DNA from: Ceratobasidium sp. AG-K
Lineage: Eukaryota; Basidiomycota; Agaricomycetes; Cantharellales; Ceratobasidiaceae
Length of the DNA stretch: 64,000 nucleotides
Assembly (NCBI GenBank): GCA_037039685.1
Contig: JAWNGF010000002.1
Span: forward strand, 3,100,001 to 3,164,000
Direction of reading: 5' to 3'
The position numbers and the translations under genes are program-made. The notes beneath the pieces were generated by a model that was given only the letters and a program-made list of their open reading frames with translations, was not told the origin of the DNA and did no database searches. Shown in pieces: positions 11,081 through 22,538 of this stretch (positions within the stretch are counted from its first letter, which is position 1; the number at the start of each line of letters is the position of its first letter).

Positions 11081-12943
11081 ATGTCTACTGAACAAGCCTT
11101 GAAGCATGTCATTTTTGCCGCGGTTCCAGCCTGGGGTATGTCTCCTCGATTCCTCCAAGGTCTGGCACTGACAAGTCGCAGGCCACCTCCGCCCATCCAT
11201 CAAGTCTTCCCTTCAACTAGTCGAAAAATTTCCCGATTTGTTCATTTGTAGGTCGCTTACCCTAAGCTAAATCTTACTAATGACTAATAATCAATAGCCG
11301 TGTTCGTGTATGGGCCTAAGCTTACCCAAGCGCAGGAGTACTTCCAATCCCTCACCTCGCCGCACGCTAAGAGGATCCGCCTCGTCCCGTCCTCTGACTC
11401 GACCGGACCAGATGTTGCAGCGTCCAGTGCCATTGAAGTCTTCGCTCTTCTAAAGGCATCATTCCAAGCTTGGATTGCCGAACAACTCGAGACTGGCACG
11501 AACGAAGTGCAAGGACTACTCGTCGGTCGCCCGAGTTGGATTATCGAAGACTTGCTCGGCGGTGGTATCTCATTGGGTTGTGGGCTGCCAGTTGTGGTAT
11601 GGTGGATTAGTACGGCTGCCTCGTTGATCTCGTAAGTCCGTTTTTTCCTGTAGGAAGCCATCATTGACGTTTGAATTGATTCAGTCATGTTGGGAACAAG
11701 GAGAACGGTCATGCGTTCCGGGTATTTGAGGTCATTGCCGAACGCCAAGCTAAAGGCGAGGTGATCGGGCTTGAGGATGCGGCCGAGGTGTTTGTCAAGG
11801 TTCGCCTCCTTCCCTCACTTCTAAACTGTACTCAGGCCAGACGAGTAGGAGCTCTCAGACCGGCTGGTATGCGTGCCCGGACTGCCTGCCCTTTATGAGC
11901 ACGAACAAATTCCACAATTGATGCCATTTGTTCCGGCATTTACAGCCTTTTTGATGCCTCAATGGCTCAACTTTATCAAGAACGTTGAGCATGTGATTTG
12001 TTGTAATGCTTTCGAAATGGTTAGTTCCACCTTTCAAACTCGCACGGTCGCTAAACTAAACGTATGATAGGAACCTATCTCGGCCGTAGCGCTATCTAAT
12101 GCGTTATCTAAACCCATTACCCCCTACTTCATTGGTCCAGCCGTCGACCTCCCTCCCACTGATACCTCCAATACAGCTACCTCACCGGTCACGGAGTTCC
12201 TGGACCGCGCATATACAGACCTTGGTCCTCACTCTGTCGTTTACATCGCATTCGGGTCATTGTTCTTCCCTCTCCCCGAGTCATTGGGCCACTTGAAGAT
12301 CATAGTCGAGGAGATCTTGACAAGTGGATCCAGGATTGTGTTTTCGCTCCCCAAGACGAGCGGGGTGGATCAAGGCTGGGTAGATGGGCTCGTTCAGAGT
12401 GGAGGGGCGATTTTCCCCGAGTGGACGGAGCAGACGCGGGTACTTGAGCATCCAGTATGTCAATCACGGCTGAGGGAGAGAGTTCTACTGACAAATGTGT
12501 AGGCAATTCACTATTTCCTCTCGCACGGAGGGTGGAACTCCACGACTGAAGCAATCGTTCGTGGGGTCCCGATTATCTTTTGGCCATTTATCGTAAGCAC
12601 CGTCTTAGTCCCCAGCTCCGTAGCGTACTAATTAATCCGGCAGGGCGACCAACCTACTAACGCTACTCAAATTGCCACGGTGCACAACTGTGGGTTCGAG
12701 CTGCTCCAAGTTCGGACTGGCCCCGCTCGTGGGGTCGCGTACCAGGCTGGAGCAAATGTGGTTATTCACGGCACGGACGAAGCGGTTAGGGCAGAGATTC
12801 AGCACGTGCTGAAGGAGGGCAAGGGCGCAAGGGGGAAGCTGCAGCGCATGAATGCGAGGGTGCTGGGCAAAGCATTGACCGAGAGTGTGTGTGCAGATGC
12901 GGATTTGGGAAGGTTGGGAAAGTTATTCGGCTTGAATTTTTAG
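11081..12943 (+). CDS. UDP-glycosyltransferase family 1 (copy 2), multi-exon
   Basis: Paralogue of the gene at 3335-5179 with the same exon plan. Exon 1 ends at 11135 after the codons for VPAWG, then a GTATGT donor, as in copy 1. The large [15 protein letters not shown] exon, the LCGG-like middle ([17 protein letters not shown]), [16 protein letters not shown] and [19 protein letters not shown] all align with copy 1. The UDP-binding signature [16 protein letters not shown]...FWPF is complete across an intron; a GDQPTNA end follows. The protein stops after LGKLFGLNF. One exon (about 12141-12467) is far more similar to copy 1 than the flanking exons are, with about a dozen differences in 327 bp and no indels, suggesting gene conversion. 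Function is as for copy 1; substrate unknown. Confidence 0.85.
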
Positions 12944-13413
12944 GTTGATTCGGAGTGTACGCGGGCGGGCTGGCGTAGTAATTAGCATTTGGGTACCAAT
13001 AATTCACGTCAATTTACGTGGAGGAATATTCCCGCAGTGCAGACTATATGCTATGATTTTGGGTTACTTTTTAGACTAGTCCCCCAGCCGGAGCTTCACA
13101 AAGTTCTTATATTCGACTCCTACTTCTATGGAGCCGTTATATTTAGTGTTTGCGTCGCATTGGTCGCAGTATTCCTAGTCCCCGGAGCAATTTGCATTAC
13201 CTGAACGACAAGACCAATGTCCTTTCTGTCTTGGCTTTGGTGTTTCGTCAGCACCAAATGTAAACGCAGTAACAAGGCAACCTCAAGCAACCCCGAAATC
13301 GACCAGATATAAGTATAAGTAATATTCATTGATATGGTTCTTAAAAGAGTTGCCATTTTCAAACAAGAAACACATTAAAAGAAGTATAGATCGAACATGA
13401 CCATCTTATATCT

Positions 13414-14840
13414 TCAAAAAAATTCCGCCAAAACCGAGAACAAGCTAGCGCCAGCAGCGACCAATGAGCTGCCGAGCGAGGCGGCAGAGTTGGAGGAGGA
13501 ACTATTGCCAGCCCACCACTGAGTCGAGAGTTCGATGCTCGTATATGACCTATCAACGGACGGGATCGATTAGGAGTTAAGGATTTGATGATATGAAGAA
13601 CGTACGTGTTCAGGCCAACGATGATCGAGCCCACTAGCCCGTCGGAGATGCTCGATCCAGCATATACGACGTCCATGAGCGCATTATATCCCACCGCGTT
13701 TTCGTAAGCGTACCACTGGTCCTCTATATTCTCGTTAGTAAACGGGCAAGGGAGACTGGTTAGGAGCCACTCACCATCGTTGGTCAAACGAGTAACGGCG
13801 TTGGTATTGTATGGAGCAAGCGCTGCAACTTCCTGGCTAAGTGATTCATTAAAGAAGAACTGGCCGGTATGCATTGCACGGCCAGCAATAAAAGTGCCAT
13901 TCTCGGCAACCGACCCATTTTCGTATACTATTTGTTCAAGTGTTAACCGGACTCTTACGTGGGGCTCTCTGCATGCTTACCCTTGACGTGGAAATGCACC
14001 GCGCGCCCAGAGTACCATCCAGGAAAGATCGAGTGCATAGTCCAGTGGCCATCCGAGTCCGCTTGCCAGGTTCCACGCAACCAGCTCTCCTGGTCGGTAG
14101 GGACCGTGTTAGATCTGGCAGCGGCCGCAGCCGCGTCAGCGCCCGAATATGCATTTTGGGTCGATGAAGTGCCGGCGGCGGCGGTGGTTGCGCTCGTCCG
14201 AGCAGAACCGCCTCCTCCTCCAAATCCACCCCCACGACTCGGGGTTGTACCCGTCATCGAAACATAGCCCGAGTAGTATCCTGTAGAGTTACAGTGCCAT
14301 GCGTCAACCCAGAGGTTCTGTCAAATATGTTAGCATCCGTTGTGAATGATAGGTGGTAGCAACGTACTGGGACGGGTTGACAAGTCTCGACGTCGATAAA
14401 GTCGACTTCGACCGTCAAAGGCAATCCTGCTTGGTCCTGAGTAATGTTCTGCCTGACCATTTCACCAAGGATATGGTACGGTCCCTGGGTGACCTCAGGG
14501 GTGAGGATGCAGGCTCCCTCGGTTGAGTTCCCGGTCGATTGACGGGGAGAGAGGTCGGCGCGCTTGTGGAGCTCCTCCAAGGGGATGCCCGCACGGGCGG
14601 CGCGGCGGGAAAGACGCTCGGCACGGCGGCGAGCAAGTTCGGGGCCACACTTTTCGCTGAGCCTGCGTTGTAGCTCAAGGTTTTCGTTACGACGCTTCAG
14701 GAGAGCAGTATGGGAGGGATTAATAGGAGCATGTGCTACGAGGGATTAAGCAATGAATATTCAGTCTTCGTATGGGACTCACCGACGACTGCGCTTGATG
14801 CAACCGAGACAGCCGCGACGAGACCGAGTAACCCAACCAT
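13414..14840 (-). CDS. Extracellular intradiol dioxygenase-like protein (copy 1), GPI-type tail
   Basis: It starts MVGLLGLVAAVSVASSAV, a signal peptide, followed after a short intron by an Arg-rich propeptide-like segment (ERLSRRAARAG). The core has GPYHILGEMVRQN, then WVDAWHCNSTGYYSGY, then GTWQADSDGHW and SIFPGWYSGRAVHFHVK. These supply the Tyr-Tyr-His-His iron ligands expected of protocatechuate/catechol-type intradiol dioxygenases (GPY, the GWY and the HFH pair). A low-complexity Gly/Ser/Ala loop (SRGGGFGGGGG...) is inserted in the middle. The C-terminus is a Ser-rich stretch and a hydrophobic tail (LVAAGASLFSVLAEFF) with no residues after it, which looks like a GPI-anchor signal. All introns are GT-AG. 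A divergent paralogue lies at 17567-19090. Aromatic ring cleavage outside the cell is the family role; activity is unproven for this secreted clade. Confidence 0.82.
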
Positions 14841-15960
14841 TGTTGATAGAGTGTTCCTGTGAGTCCGAGGTGTGGTTCGTGACGAGTGCTGTTCCCATGA
14901 CAAAAAGGCTTCGTTTTATGTCGAGAGCATTCAGCTTATCCTCATTGGCCAAGACCTCGCACTGAAATGGTTTTCCGAGATGCAGCTGCGGAGGGAATAC
15001 CAGGACCACTATTGGTGAAATATTGGGAATATACCGCCAAGAAGATAGGGTAAACCTAATAGGAAGAAATTTGAAACTCGATATCGCTTTCTTGGCGAAA
15101 CTGCGGGGCGTCTCTGTGCAGTGTCGACTGTAATTATACGTGATTGAAGTGACGTATATTAGACTGCACAAGGACGTACTGTCATACGACTTACCTAGTA
15201 GTATAGTCAAGCCCGACAGATTTCGTAATAAAAAGTAACCAGCTGAACCATAGTTGACCGCGCTCTTGTCAGCCCATCAACACGCGCTTGGCTTCTTTCT
15301 CCATCAGAATCACCGCTCGCGGGCGCTGAATTTTCTTGAGTTTGCGCTTCGAAGGTATCTTCTGCCCATATAGTTACGACAAGCGGAATCGAGGTGAATC
15401 CGTGCCGTACTGCAGATCAGCTGAACAGATAGCATGGCCGGCATGACGAAGAGTTGGTGAGGTACTTAGCGCCACGCATTTTCAATCACATGATATTTGG
15501 AGCGCTTGTCGTAGGGCATAAGACAGGTATCCCGGCGGTGAATTGATCCTGTGAACGACCGAGAGAGTTCAGACGGTGAAAGTGGACTACTTTATTACCC
15601 AAACTGCAGTCGCCGAGAGTAACCCACAACCTGTCCTTCGATTGTGGTTAAGTAAAGTGTTGCCACTCATTTCTTATCCTGTGCCTTCTAATCATCCCTT
15701 ATATTCTAGCCATGAGGAATACCTTGACCACTCTTGACTCCTGTTACTGTTTGTTTCATGACCGTATCTATAGCGCGTCGATGTGTGCTTATCACTGTGA
15801 GGCTGTCTGCCGGAGCCGGCGGAGGCAAACAGCCAAGACTTGGGAGCAGGAGGCGGAGCCTGGAGCGATAGTCACGTGATGATTGACCTCTTATGGTCAA
15901 CCATCAAAAATCGCGCGTTCGGTCCACCGACGCGCTCTTATTATTTTGTAGCACCCTCTT
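14841..15960. other. Intergenic, nothing recognised
   Basis: The 5' side of the minus-strand dioxygenase. Open frames here match no family I know. A TCACGTGA palindrome occurs near 15873. The stretch is otherwise unremarkable. Confidence 0.4.
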
Positions 15961-16008
15961 AGGACACATTTCTACATTCTTCGGGGATTGTGTGTCTACG
16001 TACACCAA

Positions 16009-16045
<37 letters not shown>

Positions 16046-16103
16046 GCGCCCTTTCGGGACATCTTCTTCACCCTTCGGGGATTGTGTGTCTACGTACACC
16101 AAT
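15961..16103. repeat. Direct repeat flanking a (TTA)11 microsatellite
   Basis: Eleven TTA units run from 16013 to 16045. On each side lies an identical 30-bp segment, TTCGGGGATTG...ACACCAAT, at 15980-16009 and 16074-16103 (offset 94 bp). Similarity extends upstream of both copies (GGACA...TTCTTC-like). The microsatellite probably grew inside a short tandem duplication. Confidence 0.8.
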
Positions 16104-17466
16104 AATATTTATTACGACCCAGGGTTACGCAATATCACCCTCTTGGGCACGCGTGTGCCATTCTGGACTGGCAACCGTGGCCAGACGCATGGGGGTGACC
16201 CGCCCGTTGCGATGACACTGGCGGGTGTCTGCCCACCGGTCGCGAGCTGGTCTGGCCGCCCTTTGTGTCAGCCGCATGGGGGCGATCCCTGCTCGCGTCT
16301 CGGTGGCCCCAGAACTCCCATCCATCAGCTACGACGGATCCCCCGGCCCATCTGGCGCCGGGCGGCATCTGTTATGCGTGGTCACGCCTACCAGAGCACC
16401 GAAGCCTAAGTGCATATTCTGGTATATAATATTACGAGGCTGGCAATGAACGCATGGTCCGCGCATATCGCTCGTTATCAGTAAGGTTATCAGTCAGGCA
16501 TATGGCAAATTGGAGGAATTCTAGTGGAGATGTTCATCTTCTGTGAGTCGCTACAGATAATATCTTGTTTGTTAGCCCTTTGCTCTCTCATAAAGCTTTG
16601 AATATAACCTTGAGGCGGGGTGGGGCTCCGGTTTTTCGAGGGATGTGTTTCCCATTTTTACTGGGCCAAAACTCAGATTGAATACAAGTTTCAGCCTTTG
16701 AGAGAGCGGAGAGTATTTTGCCATTGTACGGGTGAGGCGGGTCTTTTGAAGCCTCAGTTACTTCAAAGCGCGTGGTTTCGTATGCTTGTCCTGGAGCGGT
16801 ACGAGGCAGCGAAGGCCGTGTGTCCGGAGGTGCTTAGATACGGTAAACACTTTTGAGCACTACCACTCTGCTTAGCGAAAACCGCACGTGCTAGTAAGGG
16901 CTCGTTTACGCAAACCAGCCCTTACGAGCCACAATTAGCACTGCGATTTGCGCTGAGTGCGAGTGCCAAATAGACTATATACTTTCTGTAAATGGCAACT
17001 CAGCTTGGTCAGGGAATTGCTCGCCGATGAGTGGCTTCGAATCACATGACCAAGGCCGACGTCTCTTCTCCCACCACCATTGACACAATGCCAAGTCTCA
17101 TTGTTCGGCTATTTTTATTCGATAGCCCTCGAACGCATGCGCAGCTCTAATGCCGGCAAAAGAACCGTAAACATGCAATGTTTTACCGAGGGGCCGCGCA
17201 AAATCGCGCTCGTGATTGGCTCGAACACCATGAAATAGGAACGCATTTGGATGTTGGTCGAGACTTGTGAACTGCGGAGTCTTCCCCACACCTCATGTGG
17301 CATACGATAGGTAAATTGGTCCCGGTCGAAGTTCGTCTAAACCTATGTCGTTGGTATCGGGTTGCAATGTTGTCGACCACTTGGGCTGCGGCGATTCCGT
17401 GCGCAGCCGGATTTGGTCAATGGCAGTCGTTTAGCCGGTCGGCTCTTAGTGTGGAAATGGGCCGGA
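16104..17466. other. Intergenic, GC-rich block then unremarkable sequence
   Basis: From 16134 to about 16380 the DNA is GC-rich and contains internally repeated GCATGGGGG(T/C)GA strings, like a worn repeat. No gene is supported. Apart from the foldback annotated at 16875-16952, I see nothing else of note up to the promoter of the second dioxygenase gene. Confidence 0.35.
16875..16952. repeat. Short foldback (MITE-like) inverted repeat
   Basis: The left arm GCGAAAACCGCACGTGCTAG pairs imperfectly with the reverse complement of the right arm, which ends in TTAGCACTGCGATTTGCGC. The inner part AAGGGCTCG/CGAGCCCTT-type strings also pair. The full palindrome is about 78 bp. No target duplication was identified. 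Confidence 0.5.
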
Positions 17467-17566
17467 GAAAGATTTATAAAGGTGAGTACAGCGAGACAAG
17501 ACAGACATCACAACAAACACATCTCTTCAGTACCAACGAACAACGAACACATCGAATCACGACAAA
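17467..17566 (+). promoter_or_regulatory. Core promoter and leader of dioxygenase copy 2
   Basis: A TTATAAA box at 17474-17480 lies about 90 bp before the ATG at 17567. The leader is rich in CAA/ACA repeats, with an A-rich ACGACAAAATGG start context that fits a strong fungal start codon. Confidence 0.55.
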
Positions 17567-19090
17567 ATGGTCGGACTATTGAACCTTGCTATTGCCGCGT
17601 CGATCGCATCTAGCAGCGTGCTAGGTGGGTGTTATCCATGCCTCGTATTGAATTTATTATTTACCCACTATGTAGCACACGCCCCTATCAACCCTTCTCA
17701 TACCGCCCTCCTCAAGCGTCGAAATGAAAATCTCCACCTCCAGCGCTCGATTGCCCAAAAGTGCGGCGCCCAGCTCTCTCGTCGCCGCGCTGCACGCCTC
17801 TCTCGTCGCGCCGCTCGGGCAGGCATCACGCTCGAGGACCTTCACAAACGCACCGACCTCGCTCCTCGTCAATCCACCGAAAACTCGACCGAGGGAACCT
17901 GCATCCTCACCCCCGAAGTTACTCAGGGACCGTACCATATCCTTGGTGAAATGGTCAGGCAGAACATCACCCAGGACCAAGCAGGGTTGCCTTTGACGGT
18001 CGAAGTCGACTTTATCGACGTCGAGACTTGCGAGCCGGTACCAGTAAGTACCATCACCCTATCGTTCTCCGCACCCACTCACCTGTATGCCAGAACCTCT
18101 GGATTGATGCGTGGCACTGTAACTCCACGGGTTACTACTCGGGCTACGTTTCGCTCACCGGCTCGGCGTTGAGCGGCGGAGGCGGATTTGGCGGCGGAAA
18201 CGGTACCAACGGCACGGCCCCTCCCGACATGACTATGACCGGATCAGCCTTGCCAACTAGTACTGCTCCGGCCGGGAACACGACATTCGCAACCACGACC
18301 GCGGCCTCGTCGTCCTCGACTCAAAATGCATACTCGGGAGCTGACACTACCGCTGCCGCCGCGATGCTCAACACGGTCCCCACTGATCAGGAGAGCTGGT
18401 TGCGCGGAACATGGCAGGCGGACTCAGATGGCCACTGGACTGTGCACTCGATCTTCCCTGGATGGTACTCGGGGCGTTCGGTTCACTTCCATATCAAGGG
18501 TGAGTGCACACCTTGAGTGCCAGGCATAGGCTAACCAGGATGAGTAGCCTACGAAAATGGCTCGGTCGCTGAAAATGGCACGTTCATTGCTGGCCGGGCG
18601 CTGCACACTGGTCAATTCTTCTTTAACGAGTCGATTACGCAAGAAGTCGCCGCTCTCGAGCCGTACAACACCAACACTGTGACTCGTCTGACCAACGATG
18701 GTGAGCACAATCTATTCGAATGCATAGGCTGATACTAACGAAATGGACGAAATGCAGAGGATCAATGGTACGCTTACGAAAACGCCGAGGGATACGACGC
18801 TCTCATGGATGTCGTTTATGCCGGCTCTGACATTTCCGAGGGTCTTGTTGGCTCTATCATCGTCGGCCTCAACACGTGAGTGCTTGCTTCCTGTCGCCTG
18901 ACCTGTACTCAGATCTCTCTCCAGTTCTTATACCAGTATCGAGCTCTCGACCCAGTGGTGGGCTGGTGACGATTCCGACTCGACTTCGACGGCCGAGACA
19001 GCTACCTCGACCGTTGAGATTGAGACCGCAGCTGCGTCTGCGACGACCACCGCCGAAGCTTCGGTTGAGACGGAGGACGCCTGCGAGTAG
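17567..19090 (+). CDS. Extracellular intradiol dioxygenase-like protein (copy 2), Ser/Thr-rich tail
   Basis: Paralogue of the gene at 13414-14840, transcribed away from it. It has the signal peptide MVGLLNLAIAASIASSSVL, an intron, then the same Arg-rich segment, GPYHILGEMVRQN, WIDAWHCNSTGYYSGY, GTWQADSDGHW and SIFPGWYSGRSVHFHIK, so the Tyr/His iron ligands are kept. The central low-complexity loop is longer than in copy 1, with added NGTNGT, MTMTGSALP and a TTT/SSSS run. Four or more GT-AG introns are in matching places. The tail differs: after QWWAGDDSDS it is an acidic Thr/Ala-rich stretch ending VETEDACE, without the hydrophobic GPI-like end of copy 1. It is therefore predicted to be secreted and soluble. 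Confidence 0.85.
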
Positions 19091-19530
19091 TCTCGTCCTC
19101 TTACACGATTCAGCCTGAATTGCCTAGGCCATACTAGTGCATGTATATATTGCACAGCGTAGATAGAACCCAATCAACGACTCATATCATTTGCTAGATG
19201 TGAGTTTATCCTCATACACGTATTATTTCATGCCGACATAAATTTACACTGTTCGCTTACACAGGAACTCGTTGGTGGGTAAAAGTTTGAGAATTCAGTG
19301 ATTACTACCAAATTAGTACATCCACAGGAGCTCGTAGTAGGGTAAAACTTTGAGGATTCCACAATAATAACTGTATTATTGTGTCTTTCAATGTGCCCTG
19401 TGTGTGTGTGCTGTGGACATGAATTAAAGAAATTGAGATAAATGCGGCAATTCATCGCACCGAAATAATCATAATATCGGCCACCCAGAGGAGTAATGTT
19501 ATATCAACTTATGTGAGCACATATATTATC

Positions 19531-20175
19531 ATGAGCAAGCCCACAAACTCTTCAACTATATATATTCGCAACTGCACCAACAAATGGTCCGTGCGCACAA
19601 AACCTCCATGGCCTGCACTGCTAAGTCAACGTAAAGTTCAACATCAGCGGTGGCCCGGCCACCACCACCGCAAACTACGAACACCACCCAGGCAACACAA
19701 AGCTTACACGTCAGGTATGTGTTACTCAGCAAAAATTGAAAATGCTCCGGTGCGTTCCGGAGCCGGGGTTTTGCTCGGGAGCGCTGCGTAGGCTCCGGAG
19801 CGCACTGGGAGCGTCGCAATCACGTGCTCCTGAGCGCCCCAGGAGCCTAAGGAGCACTTCGAAGCCCTCATGCGCTGCGGAGCATTTTCGCTTTTTGATG
19901 AGTAAGTCTCTGCCTGTGTTAATCTATTCAGTCAACTAACATATTTCGCCTCTAGCCATGCGAGAACCTGCCCGACATAATCTGGAGGGTTGGCAACGTG
20001 CACGATGCAACCAATGAGACAAGGTCCTATAACTATGGGTCACATACCGCAGTTACTACCACCAACGTCACGATGGTAAGCGCTCCTCCCTATTGCTTGA
20101 TACAGCTTGCAATTGCTAACATTCATTCCATTGCTTTCTTGTGTTGTGCAGTGCATGCCTCGCGCACACAATTGA
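19531..20175 (+). CDS. Small spliced gene inside the TIR element, unknown function
   Basis: Start MSKPTNSSTIYIRNCTNKW at 19531. A 46-bp intron (GTGCGC...GTAAAG) joins it in phase to FNISGGPATTTANYEHHPG ending TKLTRQ. A GTATGT donor then opens an intron of about 245 bp, closed by TCTAG before PCENLPDIIWRVGNVHD and, further on, SYNYGSHTAVTTTNVTM. A final intron (GTAAGC...TGCAG) leads to CMPRAHN and a stop. The product is about 93 residues. Three clean introns and continuous, non-repetitive coding between them argue for a real gene. I do not recognise the family. The large intron contains the palindromic element at 19722-19905. Position inside a transposon suggests gene capture or an element-borne accessory gene. 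Confidence 0.5.
19722..19905. repeat. Palindromic MITE-like insertion inside an intron
   Basis: The left end TTACTCAGCAAAAATTGAAA followed by ATGCTCCG matches the reverse complement of the right end (TTACTCATCAAAAAGCGAAA then ATGCTCCG) at about 25 of 28 positions. The interior is GC-rich and full of GGAGC/GCTCC strings able to fold on themselves. It lies wholly inside an intron of the small gene at 19531-20175, itself inside a larger TIR element, so this is a nested insertion. Confidence 0.6.
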
Positions 20176-20347
20176 TGTACCCTAGTGTTTGGTGGGGGCT
20201 CGGGTTTAATAACGCGTCGTTTTCTTTCACAATAATCTTGTAATGATCGATATTTTAGCCCCCAAAAAGAAATATTATTTTGATGTACTAATTTGGTAGT
20301 AATCACTGAATTCTCAAACTTTTACCCACCAACGAGTTCCTATGTTA

Positions 20348-22370
20348 TTGCTGTTTGCAAAAAGGTTTGCGAGATCAGCGCTTCATGTTTCCCCTCAAAA
20401 AAAAGCGAGTTCGACTGTATTCGGCGAGTATCTCACCCATTTCCGCCTGTACATGCATTACAAGGGTATCAACGTGATGCTGAGATGAGCGCGCACCTGA
20501 TGGTATATTGAACCGCCCACAAGGTGACGATTTGCCCAACTCGAGAATTTTCGGCCGGCGCGATCGAGTTTTGGGAGTCTTGCTGGGATCAAATCTTGCA
20601 ATAGTTCGCTCGATCCTAAACTTTTCGCTCTACGAGCTGTATATTTGGAGTCTGCCAAGCTTTCAAGACGTGCGACTGAGAACTAAGAGCAAGGGGGTAT
20701 CTACAGCCCACGAGAACGACAATTGTGAAGACGCCAATGGCTCGGACGAGGATGCCGACAAATGGTAATTAGAGTCAATCGACTCGGCCGTTCATAAGAT
20801 ATTCGCAAAATACGTGTTTGTTGCGAAGCTAGAAATTGATTAAAGTTAAACAATATCCATCTTTATGAACTCGGACTCGTTTAAGTCGCGACAGGGTGCG
20901 ATCGAAAGGGAGGCTTCGAGACTATGAATTCGCATTCTCGTATATACAAAGCGAATGGAAACACATTCGGTTCAAGCAATACAAAACGATACCAATTTCG
21001 TACATTTTCCGATTCCATGGTATAGTGAGTTTAGACTATGCTTTCATACCAACAGATGTTAGTATCCATAACAGCGGCGGCATGGCATGATGTGGGAGTT
21101 GAATTACCTTTACGTTTTGCCTTGAGCATGAAGCAGCTCAGCACCGAGTTCGCCATGGGCGGTGAAAAGGCAAGAGACAAGGTCCTCGGCCAAAGAAACA
21201 TCAAATACGCCACGCATACATACAGGTGGGAGTGATTTATCACACAAGCCCAATCCCAAATTATCCGGGACACACAAACATTTGAGCGACTTATAGATAA
21301 GGCTTGTTGTCGTGTGTAGTCTAAACAGGAGTGTCGGGAGGAAATGCTCATCCGTTTAGTTACACTGGACCTGCAGCCCAGCGAATTAGTGATCTGGAAC
21401 TGGGCCTTGTCCATACATTTCCTATACTAGAAGTCACAAATCCCCGGTAAATTACGGTGAATGAATGAGGACGTGCCGAATCTGCTTCTACAATCTCGTG
21501 ATTTTTCCTCCCTCCCTCGTGGGTTGTCCACGCACACACCATGGAACCTAAACCTGCGGTTTTTCTGCAGGTGAAACCCGCATGTTATATGCGGTTCACT
21601 GGTAAAACGCTCAGGTTGACACTCTATCGTGACAATGCTTGCGCATCGGCTTGGCGATGATGGGCAACATGCGGCTTGGCGATGACGACACGAGGTGTAT
21701 CAAGCCTCGCTCGCCGAGGGTTCAGCGTGTCGATGCCGATCCATTGACCAAAAGCGATGCATTCCCGGATGTTGGAATGTTATATCGTAACATATTGTTC
21801 CAGAAAAGTCCGCTCGCGTGAAACGTGTTTAGACTATTATAACGAACGAACGGCCCTATCCAGTGCCGGAGACGAAGGGCGATGAACACGTGTAGTAAAT
21901 GTCCACTTCCATGGGAAAGGTGAACATCAAGCTGGACGAGGAATTCCCATCGAAAGCATGTTGGGCTACCAAAGCGTTGCTAAAGCCAATCTCTTGCACA
22001 TATATAAACCACTGCCCTGCAACCAGAGTACATACGAAACCAAGTACTCCCAACAATTGAAGTTCACCATACATTCGCCAGGTTAATCGAATTGCTAGAC
22101 CATTGCGGGGACAATAATAGCCCAAAGTTTGTTCGTTGCCCTCAAGTTTCCCCATTACTAACAAATGGACCAGCAATGCAATACCTGAATCGTGTATTCG
22201 GGCGGCATCCGGAACGGAACGCACAAAAGCAGATCAAGGTGTGTGGCTCGGGGGCTGAGGGACTGAGGCAACCAATAGCTCATACATGTATAGCCGGAAT
22301 TACCCGCGGGAGAGGCCAGCAACACAAGGAGTGGGCGTGAGACAAGGAGAGGGGGTGTCCTAGATGAATC
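20348..22370. other. Intergenic, no recognised gene
   Basis: Open frames exist on both strands, for example a minus-strand frame 22224-21856 with two hydrophobic stretches (LLGVLGFVCTLVAGQW). None matches a family I know and no splice-linked set of exons is convincing. The region may hold a decayed membrane-protein gene. I would not annotate a CDS. Confidence 0.3.
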
Positions 22371-22538
22371 AATGCACGAAGGCTCAAACACGGCCGTCGC
22401 GGAGAGCTCCCGGTTAGAAAGTCATCCCGGCCGGAACGTACTCGCTTCGCTCCAGGGGTTATTGGGAAATCTAATGCGAGTTAGGTTCGTAGGTGTGAAC
22501 AATCCACAAACTAGCTCGAATGCGACTGACACAGGCGA

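Larger units (their letters stand above)
19260..20344. mobile_element. Non-autonomous TIR element (CACTA-like), TTA target duplication
   Basis: The 63-bp ends at 19260-19322 and 20282-20344 are inverted repeats with one mismatch. They begin CACAGGAACTCGTTGG on the left and CATAGGAACTCGTTGG on the right (read inward). TTA is present directly outside both ends (19257-19259 and 20345-20347), a 3-bp target duplication. A diverged second copy of the end motif (ACAGGAGCTCGTAGTAGGGT) follows directly at about 19324, a subterminal repeat as in CACTA elements. CAC termini and a 3-bp duplication favour the CACTA superfamily over Harbinger, though the ends do not match those of the large CACTA element at 47089. 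It carries no transposase, only the small spliced ORF at 19531-20175. Confidence 0.82.

Noticed and set aside
19531..20175. Small transposon-borne gene as an aegerolysin-like protein
   Set aside because: The IYIRN...W opening is only superficially similar. The rest lacks the family's conserved pattern, so no function is assigned.
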